Assembly: GCF_014642875.1 (NCBI RefSeq)
Contig: NZ_BMJC01000001.1
Location: forward strand, 1,903,335 to 1,967,334
Reading direction: 5' to 3'
Length of the DNA: 64,000 nt
From: Puia dinghuensis
Lineage (GTDB): Bacteria > Bacteroidota > Bacteroidia > Chitinophagales > Chitinophagaceae
Below, one piece after another: positions 35,375 through 43,535 of the stretch. Under the pieces are notes generated by a model. The model worked only from the letters and a program-made list of their open reading frames with translations, had not been told where the DNA came from and searched no databases. The position numbers and the translations under genes are program-made. How positions within the stretch are numbered: position 1 is the first letter of the stretch; every line of letters starts with the position of its first letter.

Positions 35375-35696
35375 TTTGTTCAGGCTGGAGTTGAATGAAT
35401 AACTGACGGGACCTGCTGCGGATGGCCGTGGGGAGTTTAGAGGCGGCCATCCGCTTTTGCAGGCCGGATTCTCCGTATGTCCGGCTGAGGTGTTGGATGA
35501 GCAGGACAAAAGCGATTGCCGTGGGTACAACGATCCCCAGGCAGAGCAGGAGTTTTATGTGGCAGATGTATAAAATGGCAAAGAGCAGGAGGAGGGCTAC
35601 CATTCCAAGTGCCAGGTAGGTGATATACTGGGCCTTTATTCCCTTGAATTCTATGGACCTGTTGATGCCCTTGTTGATTTCGTAGACGGTAGCCAC
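35361..35696 (-). CDS. traF: conjugative transposon protein TraF (DUF4133)
   Basis: 111 residues with two membrane segments (about 25-45 and 50-70: YLALGMVALLLLFAILYIC and LLLCLGIVVPTAIAFVLLI), and a basic C-terminus. N-terminus MATVYEINKGINRSIEFKGIKAQY is typical of TraF, which is VirB3-like by position and topology. It is coupled to traG by overlap. Confidence 0.85.
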   Translation of the reverse strand: MATVYEINKGINRSIEFKGIKAQYITYLALGMVALLLLFAILYICHIKLLLCLGIVVPTAIAFVLLIQHLSRTYGESGLQKRMAASKLPTAIRSRSRQLFIQLQPEQNAQK

Positions 35697-35777
35697 TGCG
35701 GTTAATTTTAATTGTTTCTTTCGTTGTTTAATGCTGACACACGAGGACTGCAGAGAGTATGATCGACAGATCTTCGA

Positions 35778-36155
35778 TCACATTTTTAAACTTCGGTTGT
35801 AGTTTTGGGTTTGGTGAAACGGCCCCATGATGCGCTGGAGAATGCGGCGGGCGTTCTCGATATCGTAGCCATTGCTTTGTTCGTATCCAAACTTTTCTGC
35901 CTGTAAGTCGATCTGTGTGGGTGGGCGGAGGCGCACTTCGACGACGTTTGGATTTAACAGATTTTGTTGGATGGTGCCGGTAAAGGCCGTTTTGGTGGAT
36001 TTGTCCATGAGCAGTCTCACTCGACCGTCAGGATGATCGGTTGGCGGAAACGGGATGCTATTGTTTGGGTTGTTTACCTGAGTAAGGCGCTTTTGATCCC
36101 AGTCTATAAAAAATGCTGTTTCCAAGATGTTGACGATCGGGAGTGAGTTGTTCAT
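35778..36155 (-). CDS. tra-operon hypothetical protein
   Basis: About 125 residues from the ATG at 36155 (MNNSLPIVNILET); an ATG at 36179 would overlap traE. Sequence features: FFIDWDQKRLTQVNNPNNSIPF, a VRLLMDKSTK strand and an asparagine-rich end. It carries neither signal peptide nor membrane segment. CTnDOT operons place traE and traF next to each other, so this gene is an insertion between them. No family recognised. Confidence 0.55.
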   Translation of the reverse strand: MNNSLPIVNILETAFFIDWDQKRLTQVNNPNNSIPFPPTDHPDGRVRLLMDKSTKTAFTGTIQQNLLNPNVVEVRLRPPTQIDLQAEKFGYEQSNGYDIENARRILQRIMGPFHQTQNYNRSLKM

Positions 36156-36165
36156 GGCAAAATTG

Positions 36166-36513
36166 TTAAGAGACGCCAAAGAATGATTTGAGCAGGGCGG
36201 CTACGACGACGAGGAATATGCAGGCTCCGAACCAGCTGGCCGCGAGTTTATTGGTTTGCTGGTCTCCGTGGCTCCATGCATTGTATACTTTGACAGCGCC
36301 AACAAGGCCAACGATGGCGCCAATGCTGTATAATAAGGTTACGCCGTAATCGAAATAGCTTCCGACGAGGGTATTCGCTTGTTGCAGGCCCGCGACGCCG
36401 TTGCCGGCCTGGGCGCTGGCTTTTTCGGACATTGTTGAAAACAGGATAACGGAGGAGGTGATGGCGATGGATTTTAGGCAACGGCGGGAGGGGCATGTGT
36501 GTTTCTTTTTCAT
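36166..36513 (-). CDS. traE: conjugative transposon protein TraE (DUF4134)
   Basis: 115 residues: a signal peptide (residues 1-35, ending EKASAQ) and two membrane segments (DYGVTLLYSIGAIVGLVGAV and AASWFGACIFLVVVAALLKSFF). The GNGVAGLQQANTLVGSYFDYG start of the mature part is the TraE pattern. It is VirB2-like by size and topology and would be the pilin-like component. Confidence 0.85.
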   Translation of the reverse strand: MKKKHTCPSRRCLKSIAITSSVILFSTMSEKASAQAGNGVAGLQQANTLVGSYFDYGVTLLYSIGAIVGLVGAVKVYNAWSHGDQQTNKLAASWFGACIFLVVVAALLKSFFGVS

Positions 36514-36651
36514 TATGTTTCTTTTTGAGGTGGCGTGGAGACAAGAAGAGGCCGGCTCCCAGGTAGGTGGGAAAGATGGGCGGGAACCGGCCTTAGTTAT
36601 GGCGATGAATGGACGGGAGTGACAGACGAGCGTCTGTATAGAAGGTGTCTA

Positions 36652-37206
36652 TTAGGCGGCTTGAGCGCCGGCGTGCCAGAGGGAGATCAGATCTTCTTCG
36701 GTGAGGGTTAGGTCGCAGTCGCGTTCGACGGTAACGACAATAAAGTTGTTGATGGCATCATAATAGTCGGTTTCCATAAAGAGGCGGTAGCGGCTGACGA
36801 TCGCCCGCATTTTGGAACAGACTTCGTCGGGGTTGGCGGGATAGGAGGCTATGTTGTTGACGACATATTGGATCTCTTCGACGACGTGTTCTGCTTCTTT
36901 CAAGAGTGTGGTGCCGCCTTCGTCATCCGTTATTTCGAAAAAAGTATCAGGGTCCCCGGCTTCCTGATAGAGCGCTTGTTCTGCTGGGTGATCAGCAGGT
37001 TTATCAATTAAAGGAGGGAAATGGTCGCTTCGGGACTTTGCGCCTGCAGATGCGGGTGAACCGGCGGCCTGGACCATTGGCTGCCCGATGAGTCTGCCCC
37101 AATTAAATAGTTTCTTGCCGTAAGCGATGCCAACGATAATCAGGTAGAGGAGAAGCGCGCCTACCAGTCCAAAGATTAGGCCGTGCAAGGAGAAGTTATA
37201 AAACAT
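36652..37206 (-). CDS. membrane-anchored ICE hypothetical protein
   Basis: 184 residues with one N-terminal membrane segment (about 9-30, LIFGLVGALLLYLIIVGIAYGKK), a linker, and a cytoplasmic helical domain with EHVVEEIQYVVNNIASYPANPDEVCSKMRAIV and an acidic end. It is the first gene of the transfer operon in reading order, 139 bases before traE. The position fits CTnDOT traC or traD, but I cannot match a family. Probably a membrane-tethered accessory of the channel. Confidence 0.55.
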   Translation of the reverse strand: MFYNFSLHGLIFGLVGALLLYLIIVGIAYGKKLFNWGRLIGQPMVQAAGSPASAGAKSRSDHFPPLIDKPADHPAEQALYQEAGDPDTFFEITDDEGGTTLLKEAEHVVEEIQYVVNNIASYPANPDEVCSKMRAIVSRYRLFMETDYYDAINNFIVVTVERDCDLTLTEEDLISLWHAGAQAA

Positions 37207-37397
37207 GACTTTTCAATTTGTGGTGAAGAATTTTTGTTTGTTTCTTATAATGCAAATATGCTATTGCCAAAAAGCGATTTATCAGAGTGAGATTGAGACT
37301 CGGGTGACCAATTTGAATTTTTTTTATTGATCGATGGGGGTCCGTAACTAACTAATTTGGGAATTGCGGGAGATCGTAAGCGAATGTCAAAGAAGAA

Positions 37398-37430
37398 GGC
37401 GGAACCTTAACAAGTGTGTGAGGTTCCGCC
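37398..37430 (-). terminator. terminator after rteC
   Basis: GGCGGAACCT pairs perfectly with AGGTTCCGCC around a 13-base loop. On the minus strand it lies 68 bases after the rteC stop and is followed by TTCTTCTTT, a weak T-run. It separates rteC from the transfer operon. Confidence 0.6.
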
Positions 37431-37497
37431 TTTGCGTAGGTGGGATACTGAGAGGAGTAGTGGGGGAGGGAATTCGGTGTTGATATAATATTGTCGA

Positions 37498-38379
37498 TTA
37501 TGCCACGTGTCGATCTTCAATGTTTTGAATGAACAGTAGGAAGGCGTTTTTCGCGGTGTCTAGGAAGACTGTATAGCCGCTGTGGCGGTATAGGATTTCC
37601 TGCATCGAACGCGCATAGTTACCCATTTTGTTATGGAACGCAATCTCAAGGCATTCGACGATATCTTTTAAGGACGCTTTTCCATTGTTGAATACGCCAG
37701 CTGCCTTTAAGGTATAGGCGAGCTCTACCAGGTGGACCCTGGGCGCAGTCCAAGTCAGGCGGGGGGCATTGCCGGTGCTGTGTCCAGGAAAGACGAGGTC
37801 GTCGAGGACTTCCAGCAAGTGTTCTTTCAGAATGTCGGCGGCAAGTAGTTCCCCGACAGCATAGTCATAGCAAACGTGGAAGGATCCATCGGGGGGCGGC
37901 TCGAGGCCGATCAACGCTATGGTAGTGTCAGGGCCGGGACGAAAAAACAGCTTGTCATCGAGATAAGTAGAGCCACTTTCGAAGTACTGTTGAATGAATC
38001 CGTGGTTTTCGTAGATTGAGGATAGTTTCTCGAGTTCGTCAGTGTAGTATCGTTGCAAACCTGCGTGGGTAGCCGGGGGCCTGTTCTTTTCAATTGTCAG
38101 CAGGCGGCTGTTGAGCACAATGCGGCTTATAAACAGGGGCTTTACGTGCTTGTAGAAAAAGACTTCTTCCCTTTCTTGGAATGTGTATTGCTCGATTATC
38201 CCATGAAGCTGTCGGTAGCAGTCAGTCGCAAATTGTAGCGATCTGGCGGCGCGCTTTAAGACGGTGCTTTCTTCCTTTTGGATAACAGCAAGCTGATCTT
38301 CAAGTCGGTTTTTCAGTTCAGTCCATGGTTTTAGAAGAGGTTTTTCTTTCGTGGTTGTTAAAACATTCCCGGTTTCCAT
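37498..38379 (-). CDS. rteC: RteC-family regulator
   Basis: 293 residues. The C-terminal region VELAYTLKAAGVFNNGKASLKDIVECLEIAFHNKMGNY and the N-terminal FQEREEVFFYKHVKPLF block are RteC features. In CTnDOT, RteC activates the excision operon and so controls transfer. It lies just upstream of the tra operon, in the same direction, with a terminator between, and there is no RteA/RteB pair beside it. A second RteC-like gene is at 40120. The 680 bases before its start are without a gene but hold a CACCAAA/TTTGGTG hairpin near 38495-38527. Confidence 0.85.
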   Translation of the reverse strand: METGNVLTTTKEKPLLKPWTELKNRLEDQLAVIQKEESTVLKRAARSLQFATDCYRQLHGIIEQYTFQEREEVFFYKHVKPLFISRIVLNSRLLTIEKNRPPATHAGLQRYYTDELEKLSSIYENHGFIQQYFESGSTYLDDKLFFRPGPDTTIALIGLEPPPDGSFHVCYDYAVGELLAADILKEHLLEVLDDLVFPGHSTGNAPRLTWTAPRVHLVELAYTLKAAGVFNNGKASLKDIVECLEIAFHNKMGNYARSMQEILYRHSGYTVFLDTAKNAFLLFIQNIEDRHVA

Positions 38380-39061
38380 GAAAATATTTTTGATGTAGGT
38401 GACTACCCGCGCCGTTTACAATGTTTTGATTGCGCTAGACGACGCTAGGTTTTACTTTGCGTGGAAGGATCAGCTTTTCCGAAATGGCTCATCGTTCACC
38501 AAACAAAAATGCGTAGGCTTTGGTGGTGAAACAAATATAAATCGTGTTAGGTAGTATAGTAGGTGTACGATTTATTTTTGAACTCCTTGGTAAAGTGCGC
38601 TTTCGGTGAACAGACCAAAACCCTGGTGTGGTCGACTACTTTTGATTTTGACGATATAAAAGGTTGAAAATATTTACATGACCCGCATAATGCTGAGAAT
38701 GTATAAAGAAATAAAGGATGTAGCAATTGCCAATATAGAATCAAGGAATAATTAGTTGCTGGTAGGATATGCAAATAAGAAAGTCTTCAAGTTTGTGCGC
38801 TGATTGAATATAGAATTGTTGTCTGTTGTCAATGAAATATTAGCAATGGCATATGGACGCTTATTCGGTGATTTACGAAACGGAATTGTTACAAGGTATC
38901 ACAATGTACTTTTAGAAGACGCGGGAATTGTTTGAGAGCAATGCAGGGATGTGTTGTAGAGGATGATATTCGAGAGCAAGAAGTTTAAGTCAACCAAAGA
39001 GATTTTGGCAATGGGAGAAAGTGGCGAAGAATGAGGGTTTATTTATGGAAATCATGACTTG
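38380..39061. other. gene-free interval upstream of rteC
   Basis: No open frame of interest. It contains the CACCAAA...TTTGGTG inverted repeat near 38495-38527, with outer GTTCACC/GGTGAAC-like pairing, which could be an operator or terminator. The rteC promoter must lie here, but I see no confident -33/-7 pair. The right edge is the left end of the IS element. Confidence 0.35.
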
Positions 39062-40080
39062 GGTTGACAGTTTTTAACTTGTTAACCAAATATCAGTATA
39101 ATGAGCCCTAAAGAACAGGCAGATATCCGTCGGAAGCTAAGAATCCTCAGCCATGGTAAAGAATGTTGCAATGTATCGAAGACCTGCAGGTACTTCGGTA
39201 TATCAAGAGAGACCTATTACAAATGGAAGTGAGATTATGAAGCTAAAGGTGAAGTAGCACTAATCAATAGCAAATCCTGCCCTGAGAATCCCAAGATTAG
39301 GATAGCCCCTGAAATTGAGGAGAAAATCATCCATCTAAGAACAACTTACTACCTTGGTGAGCTTCGGATCTCGTGGTACTTGCAACGCTACCACGGGATC
39401 AAGGTATCCCCGGGCGGCGTTTACAGTGTCCTTAAACGGAACGGCCTTAATAAACTCCCTCAGAATCAGCGCAAAAGATCAATGGAGCAGTTCAAACGCT
39501 ATGAAAAGCAAGTGCCTGGTCATCGGATCCAAATTGACGTCAAATTCCTATTCTTCACAGACAAATCAGGCCGCCAGGGAAAGCGCTATCAATATACCGC
39601 CATCGACGATGCTTCCAGGGCCAGGGCTCTAAAAATCTATCCTTCGCACAATCAGCAATGCGCCGTTGCCTTTGTCGACTATGTCAGGGACAAGTTCCCA
39701 TTCAGAATACATACCATTCAGACCGACAATGGCCACGAATTTCAGGCTAAGTTCCATTGGCATTGTGAGGATCTTGGCATCAGGCACGTATACATAAAAA
39801 AGGCCAGCCCACACCTTAATGGCAAGGTAGAGCGGTCTCACCTAACCGACAAAACCGAATTCTACCAGCTGCTGGAATATAAGGACGACATTGACATTGA
39901 AAAGAAGCTTAAAGAATGGGAGAATTTTTACAACTGCCATCGCCCAAATGCGGCCCTAAAAGGAAAAACGCCTTATGAGGTCCTGAAAGAGAAACTCACT
40001 TCTTCCTAATTTTTTCCTGGCCTCACTAACTCAAAAAGGGAAAGGACAGGAAAATATTTATCTTTGATCGGTTGTCAACC
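39062..40080. mobile_element. IS481-family insertion sequence, about 1,019 bp
   Basis: The ends are GGTTGACA (39062-39069) and TGTCAACC (40073-40080), an 8-base perfect terminal inverted repeat with weaker matches further in. One transposase frame fills the element. No clear target-site duplication can be read. It lies between the two RteC-family genes. IS481 membership follows from the transposase. Confidence 0.7.
39101..40009 (+). pseudogene. IS481-family DDE transposase with an in-frame TGA
   Basis: The frame from ATG 39101 (MSPKEQADIRRKL) to TAA 40009 would give 302 residues. It is broken by TGA at 39230-39232, codon 44, just after YYKWK, within the N-terminal helix-turn-helix. The rest is intact: YLQRYHGIKVSPGGVYSVLKR, then the DDE core with IDVKF (first D), QTDNGHEF (second D) and KVERSHLTDKTEFY (E). 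Related transposases have an arginine after this YYKWK, so a CGA-to-TGA change is likely. A late restart near codon 94 would lack the DNA-binding head. Confidence 0.75.
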
Positions 40081-40119
40081 GTAGTTTTGGTACGCACAGT
40101 TTATTACCCATGTATGGTT

Positions 40120-40950
40120 TTATATTCGCTTGGATTTGGAACGCTGTGCCGCCTCACGAAGGGCCTGGGCCATTTTGGTGACAAAAGGAGCTTTATCTTT
40201 CTTTCGGTTTTGATTGATACGTTTTTTGCTGTAGACATTAGAGATCGGCTTACCAAACCAGTTGGCCCACATTTCAGCGACTTGCCGCAGGTTTGCGTAT
40301 TCCCCATTGATCTTAATTACTTTCATTTCTGTCCATCCCTCAATATGTTCCATGGCATCTGCCTGGGTTCCGACGAATTCATACACAGCCTTGTACGTTG
40401 ATGGTGGAGCTGCCTGAAGCTGCTTTTTTTCACCTTCTAAAAAGGCTTTGTAGTCTAAGTTTGCTTTTAGATTTGGAGAGTTGAATGCCAGTTGGAGCTG
40501 CTGTGATGAGCTTACAGGAGAGGATTTCTTTTTCTTGCTTCGTGAGGATGGATTGTCAGATTGTGCAGAAGGCATATCTTCGCTTTCCGACAAGGCTTCT
40601 TGGGTGTATTTTAGGTGGAATTTCAGGAATTTGGTGATGCGGTCCAATTCCTCTAGAACGAAATCGACATAGATATCGCGGCCATAAATTGATTTTATTT
40701 CCAGAGCTCGACAAACCCTTCCGAGATATCGATAGGCGCTGACAAATAGCGGATACAGAGTGTGGTGGTATAGTTCTTGGTCTTCAGCGCTTTTTAATGA
40801 AACCTGGCTTGGATATTTCTTTAATTCTTCCAATCCTTGCTCCGCGTTTGAAAAGCCAATTCTGGCGATGGAAGCGTCGGATGTGGCGTCCTGGTGCTTG
40901 GAAAGGTTTGCCAGCAACTCCGTTTGCAATAATTTTAGCTTTGAAGTCAT
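40120..40950 (-). CDS. second RteC-like regulator
   Basis: About 276 residues from the ATG at 40950 (MTSKLKLLQTELL). The N-terminal half has ELYHHTLYPLFVSAYRYLGRVC, matching the VFFYKHVKPLF block of the 37.5-kb RteC. A serine- and lysine-rich linker follows (PSSRSKKKKSSP). The C-terminal part, INGEYANLRQVAEMWANWFGKPISNVYSKKRINQNRKKDKAPFVTKMAQAL, fits the end of RteC proteins. I am confident of the RteC relation; whether both copies are active is unknown. Confidence 0.7.
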   Translation of the reverse strand: MTSKLKLLQTELLANLSKHQDATSDASIARIGFSNAEQGLEELKKYPSQVSLKSAEDQELYHHTLYPLFVSAYRYLGRVCRALEIKSIYGRDIYVDFVLEELDRITKFLKFHLKYTQEALSESEDMPSAQSDNPSSRSKKKKSSPVSSSQQLQLAFNSPNLKANLDYKAFLEGEKKQLQAAPPSTYKAVYEFVGTQADAMEHIEGWTEMKVIKINGEYANLRQVAEMWANWFGKPISNVYSKKRINQNRKKDKAPFVTKMAQALREAAQRSKSKRI

Positions 40951-41197
40951 AGTTAATTCCTCCGATGGGTTTTGGTATCTGGGAATGAAATGCATTCTTC
41001 AGATTACTTGATCTCAGGGAGGAAACGTAGAGCAGCGTCTGACGAACACAGCCGTTATTCAAGTTAGCGACTCAGAAGAATGCTTTCGTTTATGAATTGA
41101 TTCAAAATTTTATTATAAACCGGATTTTATTTCATGGGGTAACGACGTGCGGGATTTGAGTATTTCTGAAAAAAAATATGATTATTACACCTTCGAA

Positions 41198-41713
41198 TTA
41201 TTGATTTATTTTCAGTCCGCTAAAAGTGGATCGGCGATTTGCCGTCAATTTCCAGCAGTATTGGGTCTTGTTGTGAAGGTACCGGTTCCTTAGATCGACA
41301 TTCGAAACTAATAGTTCGATTTTTGAAATCACTTGGTCAGTAGTTTCTTTGTTCATATAAGCGACATGCACTGTATTGAGGAATGTTTCGAATTGCTTAT
41401 AGGCCAAACAGTTCCCGATGATTTTTTGTGCCTTTCCTGAACGACAATTCGCGTGCCACTACAGACTCTTGCCCATGTAGTATCATTTCCAGACACCAAT
41501 GCCCATTTCAAGAGCATTTTAAACACATTTGGGGGTTTGGGGGGATCATTGGCAAGTGATCTTTCAGCGCGCGTTTCAACTTTTCCCAGGATTTGAGAAT
41601 TCTTTTCATTGAGCAACCATAATGCATGCAGATAGGTTTTAAACTCGTGAGTAGAGATGTTTATTGACCTAGTGGATTCGATCCATGGTGGTTTGGGCAG
41701 TTAAATTTGTCAT
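41198..41713 (-). pseudogene. degenerate gene of unknown family (multiple frames)
   Basis: A start with a good Shine-Dalgarno-like AGGAG lies at 41713 (MTNLTAQTTMDRIH), but the frame stops after 14 codons. Protein-like segments follow in two other frames: STHEFKTYLHALWLLNEK ... FKMLLKWALVSGND (about 41,680-41,440) and NCLAYKQFETFLNTVHVAY ... KTQYCWKL (about 41,440-41,198). Joining them needs two frame changes. Alternatively these are two short unrelated frames. Function unknown. Confidence 0.35.
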
Positions 41714-41767
41714 CTCCTATAAATTTCTTCATTTTTTAAATACGACACTTTAGTATATGCTAATATT

Positions 41768-42379
41768 TTATAGATTTTGTCGAATACGGCTTAATGTGAC
41801 CGGGTGGATGCCTACATAAGAGGCAAGGTAGGTGTCCGGCACTGTCTCAATCAAATCGGGGAACTCACGTCGTAGAAACAGGTATCGCTCCCTTGCGGTA
41901 TGCATGCGAATACAGTTCAAGACAGCATAGATCCGGCTGAAACATCTTTGGGCGATGATGCGCCCATGGCGCTCGAATTCGGGGTAGTCACTATATACCT
42001 GGTCCAGTTCCTGCTTGGAACAAGTTAAAACCAAAGAATCGACTATTGCTTGCATATATTCGAATGAAGAAATACCGCCGGGGTGGATGATTCCCGCGTC
42101 CAGCGCATCGTATTGTTGTAAGAAGAACTTCGATACCTCTGCACCTCCTTCCAGCGAGAAGCAACGAATAAGGCCGTTCAGCACAAAGAGAGCCCGATCC
42201 TGGTTTTCTCCATTTCTCATCAGGTAGGTTGCCTTATTAAACTTTCTAAGTTTAAATGTTTTCCTAATACGATCGACAAGGGCAGGAGACATCGGTTTGA
42301 TGATATTGAGATAGACCAGAAATTCGTCCATAGATAATATGATTAAATCAGAAACAATGTTTTTGTTTGGCATTGTCAT
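41768..42379 (-). CDS. Crp/Fnr-family transcription regulator
   Basis: 203 residues; the ATG at 42373 is an equally good start. An N-terminal cyclic-nucleotide-binding-like domain (ATYLMRNGENQDRALFVLNGLIRCF) and a C-terminal helix-turn-helix of the Bacteroidota type (DTYLASYVGIHPVTLSRIRQNL). Such regulators sense a small molecule or redox state and bind DNA as dimers. The phosphate-binding residues of true cAMP sites are not obvious, so the ligand is open. The 570 bases upstream have no gene and may hold divergent promoters. Confidence 0.85.
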   Translation of the reverse strand: MTMPNKNIVSDLIILSMDEFLVYLNIIKPMSPALVDRIRKTFKLRKFNKATYLMRNGENQDRALFVLNGLIRCFSLEGGAEVSKFFLQQYDALDAGIIHPGGISSFEYMQAIVDSLVLTCSKQELDQVYSDYPEFERHGRIIAQRCFSRIYAVLNCIRMHTARERYLFLRREFPDLIETVPDTYLASYVGIHPVTLSRIRQNL

Positions 42380-42951
42380 ATTTTGTTACTACCGAGCTCG
42401 CTCGCCATGTGAGCGCTATAGATTAGAGAAAAACCGGGCTCATGCTGATTCAGCCAAGGTCCTTATCAGAAAACCAGAAATAGCTGGGTTGATATTTAAA
42501 ATTAATGTCTCTTTTTAGTAGAGTCAATACGCAAGATTCACTAATTATATACGCATAAATGAGTAAAAATCGGAGTCGGTACTCCTATCTGTGCTAAAAC
42601 ACATGATTGGACGTGGGGCAAAAAAAACGAAAATGGTTCCTATAGGGAATTAACGTTGTACTGGAACCGATATAAGAGATTACTCTTATAACCCGTGAAA
42701 ACACCCCCGATTTCACTGTTAAAACACGGGAGATTGACAAGCCTTTATGAAAGGAAATCTGTAAAAATTTTGTGAAATTGTGCTTTTCGGGTAGTTATCT
42801 AGTTTATAGATTGAAAAGAAAATAGTAACTATGTACTCTTGCCATCAGCCAACAACAATAAAGTTTGGCTTCCCATTAATGTTAAGTTGCTCGAAAGGTA
42901 GCGATCGCACCACATTCAGGAGTACGATCTATGAAACTATTAATCTAACTT
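42380..42951. other. divergent intergenic region between Crp/Fnr and GNAT genes
   Basis: AT-rich, with no open frame. It lies between diverging starts at 42379 and 42952 and so must hold promoters for both. I see no clear operator or hairpin that I could name. The Crp/Fnr protein would be a natural candidate to bind here. Confidence 0.3.
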
Positions 42952-43524
42952 ATGATTCGAGCAAAGCATGAAGACAAAAGTCTGGTGGTAGATATTCTAT
43001 CCGCCTCTTTTGACCAAAACCAGAGCGTCAATTACGTTATCCAACAAGACAGATCAAGGAAGAAAAGAATATCCAGGCTTATGAAGTACTCTTTTGAGTA
43101 TTGCTCTTTGTTTGGAGAAATATTCCTTTCTGATGATAAGAGTGCCTGTGCCTTAGCCATTCTACCTGATAGAAAAAAAACTACCCTAAAATCGATTTTC
43201 TTGGACATTGAGCTTGCGCTGTCGTGCATTGGACTAGGGAATTTGCAAAAAGCGTTAAAAAGAGAGGCAAAAATTAAGGCCGTTCACCCAACAGGTCCCT
43301 TTTATTATTTATGGTTCATTGGTGTTCGCCCTGAAGCCCAAAATAGAGGCATAGGTAGTTCCTTATTGGAAGAGATACTCGCTGAAAGCGACGCAATACA
43401 AAGACCACTTTACTTGGAAACTTCAACCACAAGAAATTTGCCTTGGTATAAGAAATTCGGATTTGAGATTCACAACCAACTAGACTTTGGTTATACTTTG
43501 TTTTGTTTGAAAAGAGGAAGGTAA
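42952..43524 (+). CDS. GNAT-family acetyltransferase
   Basis: 190 residues. The acetyl-CoA motif A reads IGVRPEAQNRGIGSSLLEEI (about 123-142), with the R/Q-x-x-G-x-G loop QNRGIG. Motif B near LYLETSTTRNLPWYKKFGF is typical of N-acetyltransferases. The acceptor is not evident. It stands 12 bases before the hybrid kinase gene (43536), so the two may form an operon. The intact motif makes it likely to be active. Confidence 0.85.
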   Translation: MIRAKHEDKSLVVDILSASFDQNQSVNYVIQQDRSRKKRISRLMKYSFEYCSLFGEIFLSDDKSACALAILPDRKKTTLKSIFLDIELALSCIGLGNLQKALKREAKIKAVHPTGPFYYLWFIGVRPEAQNRGIGSSLLEEILAESDAIQRPLYLETSTTRNLPWYKKFGFEIHNQLDFGYTLFCLKRGR

Positions 43525-43535
43525 ATACCTTTTTT

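Noticed and set aside
37498-40950. Array of short repeats or CRISPR near the regulators
   Set aside because: No regularly spaced direct repeats are present here or elsewhere in the window.
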